Of a DNA stretch of 64,000 nucleotides, positions 61,003-64,000 are shown in pieces. The notes under the pieces were generated by a model that did no database searches, was not told the DNA's origin, and saw nothing but the letters and a program-made list of their open reading frames with translations. The stretch is from Caulobacteraceae bacterium (lineage in GTDB: Bacteria > Pseudomonadota > Alphaproteobacteria > Caulobacterales > Aquidulcibacteraceae), in contig JADJCG010000001.1 of assembly GCA_016703335.1 (NCBI GenBank), forward strand, positions 248,001-312,000, given 5' to 3'. Made by a program: the position numbers and the translations under genes. Numbering within the stretch: the stretch's first letter is position 1; each line of letters starts with the position of its first letter.

Positions 61003-61347
61003 CTAACCATCGACCGCGGCTTCGCCGGTTTCGCCGGTGCGAATGCGGTGCACGGCATCGAGGTCTGCAACCCAGATTTTGCCGTCACCGATCTTGCCCG
61101 TCTTTGCAGCCGTAGTGATCGCTTCAACAATGCGTTCAACCGCGTCAGCCCCGGAGGCGATTTCGAGCTTCACCTTAGGCAGTAATTTCACTTCGTACTC
61201 GGCGCCGCGATAGACTTCCGTCTTGCCCTTCTGGCGCCCAAAGCCGCGCACCTCGGACACCGTGATGCCGCCGCAACCCGCTTCTTTCAGCGCATCGAGC
61301 ACGGGATCGAGCCGGCTCGGTTTGATGATGGCGGTGATGAGTTTCAT
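61003..61347 (-). CDS. glnB: Nitrogen regulatory protein PII
   Basis: PII senses 2-oxoglutarate and ATP/ADP and signals nitrogen status. The 114-residue protein has the T-loop with the uridylylation tyrosine at residue 51 (VYRGAEYEV), LLPKVKLEI and KTGKIGDGKIWV. It is encoded alone, not beside glnA or amtB, so GlnB versus GlnK cannot be decided. No gene is seen in the 178-base gap 60825-61002. Confidence 0.92.
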   Translation of the reverse strand: MKLITAIIKPSRLDPVLDALKEAGCGGITVSEVRGFGRQKGKTEVYRGAEYEVKLLPKVKLEIASGADAVERIVEAITTAAKTGKIGDGKIWVADLDAVHRIRTGETGEAAVDG

Positions 61348-61384
61348 CCGACGCTGGCCCCAAACGCGAAGTGATCGGATGTTC

Positions 61385-62132
61385 TTAGGTGTCGCGTTTG
61401 TTGTCGGGCAAGGCGCCATTTGGTCCAGGACGCGTTCGCGCTGGAGCTTTGGCCAAAAGGACACGCCCCTGCGAGCGCGCGGTGGTGGCGTAGAGGCGCT
61501 TCACTGCTTCCATGAGCACAAGCCCGCCCTGCGCGGGCCACACGAGTTCGCCCACGCGCTCGAACGCGTCAGCCGCGCCAGCTGCCCAGCGCCAAGGCGG
61601 CACATAGAGTGCGCGCGCTGAAACCACCGGTTCGAACATGGAGTCGCCGAGCAGCGAAGCGAGCTGCGTGCGCGAATACGGGCGGCCATGGCCGAACGGC
61701 GAGATGTCCGACTGCGCCCACAAGCTCCAACGGTTTGATGCAATGACGACGAGCCGGCCTTCAGGGGCAAGCACCCGCCAGATCTCGCGCAACATCGCGG
61801 GGACGGCATCGCACTCTTCAAGTCCGTGGACCATGAGCACGCGATCGAAGACGGCGTCCATGAACGGCAGGCGCGACTCCTCAGAGAGCGCTGTCGCAAC
61901 CTGGCGTCCGCGGCCACGGTTCGGCGCCCTGTGCTGCGGGCATCATGGTCACCACGCGTCGCGCCGTGGCGCGGAAGCGATCGAGATAAGGCGATGGATA
62001 GCCGACGCCGAGCACGTCGAGGCCGTCGGCATGCGGCCACAGCGCCGCCAGTCGTCGCGCCGCTGCACGCCGCGCTGCGTCACCGAGCGAGGAGGCATAG
62101 AAGCGTTGGAGTGCGAGAACATCGACGCGCAT
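61385..62132 (-). CDS. SAM-dependent methyltransferase (one-base frameshift)
   Basis: The start MRVDVLALQRFYASSLGDAA and a SAM-motif-like VLGVGYPSPYL read to about 61920, where a frame break follows; the rest resumes at about 61900 with VATALSEESRLPFMDAVFDRV, REIWRVLAPEGRLVVI and ends at 61385. The family (methyltransferase type 11) commonly precedes gloB divergently in this order of bacteria. The repaired product is about 248 residues; substrate unknown. Confidence 0.8.
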
Positions 62133-62156
62133 GGCGAGAGAGGGCTAAGCTAGGAA

Positions 62157-62906
62157 ATGCTTCAAATCCATCAATTCCCCTGCCTCTCCGACAATTACGG
62201 CTTTCTCATTCACGATCCCGCCACCGGCGCGACCGCAGCGATCGATACGCCGGACGCTGAGGAATATCTGCGCCAAGCCGAGGCCAAGGGCTGGCGCATC
62301 ACCGACATCTGGAACACGCACTGGCACCCCGACCACGCCGGCGGCAACGCCGCGATCAAAGAAAACACGGGCGCGACGGTTACTGGCCCCGCCGAAGTCA
62401 AACGGATTGGAACGCCGCCGGATCGTGTGGTCGATGATGGTGATCGGGTGAAGATCGGCGGCATTGAAGCACGGGTGCTGAACGTGGGCGGCCATACGCT
62501 GGGCCACATCGCGTACGTATTCGACGCGGACAAAGTCGCGTTCGTTGGCGATGCACTATTTGCGCTGGGGTGCGGCCGCTTGTTTGAGGGCACGCCGCAG
62601 CAAATGTGGACGAGCTTGCAAAAACTCGCCGCGTTGCCAGACGACGCCACGCTTTATTGCGCGCACGAATACACGCAATCGAATGCGCGTTTCGCGCTGG
62701 CCGTCGATCCGGACAATGCAGCACTGCGTACACGATCGGCCGAGATCGATCGCTTGCGCGCTGCCGGAAAACCAACTGTGCCGATGACACTGCGCTTAGA
62801 GAAAGATACCAACCCGTTCCTGCGCGCGCCAGCGATCTTGCCGAACGTTGATCCGGTCGAAGCGTTTGCTGCGCTGCGCAAGCAGAAGGACGAGTTCAAA
62901 GGCTAA
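62157..62906 (+). CDS. gloB: Hydroxyacylglutathione hydrolase (glyoxalase II)
   Basis: Hydrolyses S-lactoylglutathione in methylglyoxal detoxification. The 249-residue metallo-beta-lactamase-fold enzyme has THWHPDHAGG (residue 54), the third-ligand segment GGHTLGHIAYV, VGDALFALGCGRLFEGT and CAHEYTQSN, all glyoxalase II hallmarks. Confidence 0.93.
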   Translation: MLQIHQFPCLSDNYGFLIHDPATGATAAIDTPDAEEYLRQAEAKGWRITDIWNTHWHPDHAGGNAAIKENTGATVTGPAEVKRIGTPPDRVVDDGDRVKIGGIEARVLNVGGHTLGHIAYVFDADKVAFVGDALFALGCGRLFEGTPQQMWTSLQKLAALPDDATLYCAHEYTQSNARFALAVDPDNAALRTRSAEIDRLRAAGKPTVPMTLRLEKDTNPFLRAPAILPNVDPVEAFAALRKQKDEFKG

Positions 62907-62908
62907 CG

Positions 62909-62936
62909 AAAAACCGCCTCATCGGCGGTGGCGGTT
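62909..62936 (-). terminator. Intrinsic terminator for the DUF4908 gene
   Basis: Read on the minus strand: AACCGCC, an 11-base loop, GGCGGTT running into a T-run (A-run at 62909-62913 on the plus strand). It lies four bases after the stop of the minus-strand gene and also close to the gloB stop. Confidence 0.7.
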
Positions 62937-62940
62937 CTGC

Positions 62941-63711
62941 TTATTGTTCCGGCCCTTGGACTTGGCCCATCACCACGTTGCGAATGGCGCTGGACGAAGG
63001 CCGCCCGGCATAGCCGAGTTGCGGGGCAACCTGAATAAGAAGCGTATCGCCTCGAAGCGCGAGCGCCGGCACGCGGCCAATCGCGATGATCACGCGACGC
63101 ACGTTTGTCATCGGCGCTTCCGCCAAACCTTCGGCAGCGCGCTCTGCAGCGTCAGTGACGACACCAGCGGCTTGCGGCGACATCTGCGCCGGCACAGTGA
63201 ACATGATCGGCTGACCGACACTGCGGCGGGTGCGGTTTTGCAGCACGCGGAAGCGTTGCTGCATTTCGGCGAACGCCAGGTCCTCAGGCGTCAGCGGCGC
63301 GACGCGGCCTTCTTCGGAGGCGGCGGCGCCAGTGCGGATCGCGCGCGTGTAAACGATGATGCCGCCGTGCGAGGTGACACGCAGGCGAACGTCGCCGTTC
63401 TCTGTTTGGAAAATCTCGTCGCCGCCCGCACCCATAGTCGGGCGCAGTACGTGGACTTCGGGATCGCCCTCGAACTGCACCAGAGCAGCGCGGCCGCCCG
63501 AGCGATCCAGCACGAAGCGCACGGCCCCATCTGGCGTGGCGTAACGGTTAGCGCCGGCAGTGACCGGGACCATACGTTGCGGGGCGGCATTAGGCTGCTG
63601 GCGGGGTTGTTGTTGTTGAGCGTGGGCGACGGCCGGAACGGCGAGTGTCAGCGCAGCGGCGACGACCGCAGCACCCTTCCCGCACAAGCTCGACCCGAAT
63701 CCCTGCGTCAT
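62941..63711 (-). CDS. DUF4908-like exported protein
   Basis: About 256 residues from ATG 63709-63711 (MTQGFGSSLCGKGAAVV): a signal peptide ending in AHA, a Gln/Pro-rich linker (QQQQPRQQPN) and a domain with RYATPDGAVRFVLDRSGG, RVTSHGGIIVYTR and PLTPEDLAFAEMQQRF. This resembles DUF4908 proteins of Caulobacterales, function unknown. The family call is from memory and moderately sure. Confidence 0.7.
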   Translation of the reverse strand: MTQGFGSSLCGKGAAVVAAALTLAVPAVAHAQQQQPRQQPNAAPQRMVPVTAGANRYATPDGAVRFVLDRSGGRAALVQFEGDPEVHVLRPTMGAGGDEIFQTENGDVRLRVTSHGGIIVYTRAIRTGAAASEEGRVAPLTPEDLAFAEMQQRFRVLQNRTRRSVGQPIMFTVPAQMSPQAAGVVTDAAERAAEGLAEAPMTNVRRVIIAIGRVPALALRGDTLLIQVAPQLGYAGRPSSSAIRNVVMGQVQGPEQ

Positions 63712-63798
63712 AGGGGATGAGAAGAGCGCTCCGAAGGGGCAGTATTTTGGCGCTGTTGCAGGCGCCCGGCGCCAGTGTTGCGGCAAAGCCGCACTAAT

Positions 63799-63993
63799 TC
63801 AGGCGGCTTTGGTCTCATGCGGCTCCGAAAGAGCCTCCCGCGCCGGTTTCACCTGAACTTGGGTCAGCGGTTTCGTCTGTTGCTCGGTGGCGACCTCGAC
63901 AGCAACCGGCGTCAGCGCAAAGGATTCCTCGTGCGCAGCGTGGACGGCGGCGACCAGCCGACGAAGCTCGATGCGCCGATCGTAGCGCGCCAT
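63799..63993 (-). CDS. Small hypothetical protein
   Basis: A 64-residue soluble reading frame (MARYDRRIELRRLVAAVHAA at the start, then Thr/Val/Gln-rich). ATG 63991-63993 has only a weak GGTTGGG upstream and lies seven bases from the window edge, so upstream context is missing. It may be real but could also be chance. Confidence 0.4.
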   Translation of the reverse strand: MARYDRRIELRRLVAAVHAAHEESFALTPVAVEVATEQQTKPLTQVQVKPAREALSEPHETKAA

Positions 63994-64000
63994 CCCAACC

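Noticed and set aside
1..64000. tRNA, rRNA, CRISPR arrays, prophage, integrons or insertion sequences
   Set aside because: Looked for cloverleaf-like arms, spaced direct repeats, transposase or integrase motifs and saw none that hold up. A dedicated covariance or profile search would be decisive.

Overview
The window is chromosomal DNA from a GC-rich alphaproteobacterium, most likely Caulobacterales or a close relative such as the Hyphomonadaceae. The evidence is the cpa/tad pilus operon in Caulobacter order, the ECF sigma/NrsF pair, the block zinc-ribbon (DUF3426)-ftsE-ftsX-ydcF-plsC-DUF2125-tyrA-chorismate mutase-metX-metW, and promoters resembling the Caulobacter housekeeping consensus. 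I saw no rRNA, tRNA, CRISPR array, transposase, integrase or phage gene. No gap between genes exceeds about 235 bases.

Layout. 1-6.4 kb: cpaC (entering from the left), cpaD, cpaE, cpaF, tadB and tadC, for Flp/Tad pilus biogenesis; a TadD-like lipoprotein lies apart at 8.7-9.6 kb. 6.5-17 kb: small membrane proteins, an M17 aminopeptidase, an ECF sigma/DUF6768 pair, a MarR-type regulator, a cytochrome c, kdsB, an esterase, prephenate dehydratase and a NYN nuclease-like protein. 17.4-20 kb: a SigF/NrsF stress module in which a DoxX-YHS operon carries the same promoter motif as the sigma gene. 20-33.5 kb: serine hydrolase, etfBA, a 3-hydroxyacyl-CoA dehydrogenase, SDR, PKHD hydroxylase, TlpA, argH-lptM-lysA. 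33.5-44.5 kb: a caspase-like lipoprotein, a TIGR02302 (DUF4175) protein, a LuxR-type two-component pair, an M20 peptidase and a purine phosphoribosyltransferase. 44.5-54 kb: divisome, envelope and aromatic/methionine genes. 54-64 kb: an acyltransferase-like membrane protein, an RpoE/ChrR singlet-oxygen-type module facing an FAD oxidoreductase/DUF1365 operon, DUF885, PII, a methyltransferase, gloB and DUF4908.

Two global points matter. First, at least fourteen frame breaks hit otherwise well conserved genes (cpaC, cpaD, cpaF, the 6.5 kb membrane protein, kdsB, the 18.6 kb small protein, the caspase gene twice, M20, ftsE, ftsX, metX, DUF2235, methyltransferase). Most need only one base and several sit in homopolymers, so I read them as assembly or sequencing indels and annotate the repaired genes. 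cpaF is different: it also lacks about 100-120 codons. Second, three ECF-type sigma modules occur within 45 kb and two have recognisable promoters.

I did not find a wholly new multi-gene system. The most unusual items are the matched SigF promoters, the PPC-caspase-EF-hand lipoprotein, an FtsE with several altered ATPase residues, and a MetX whose nucleophile serine position reads as glycine.
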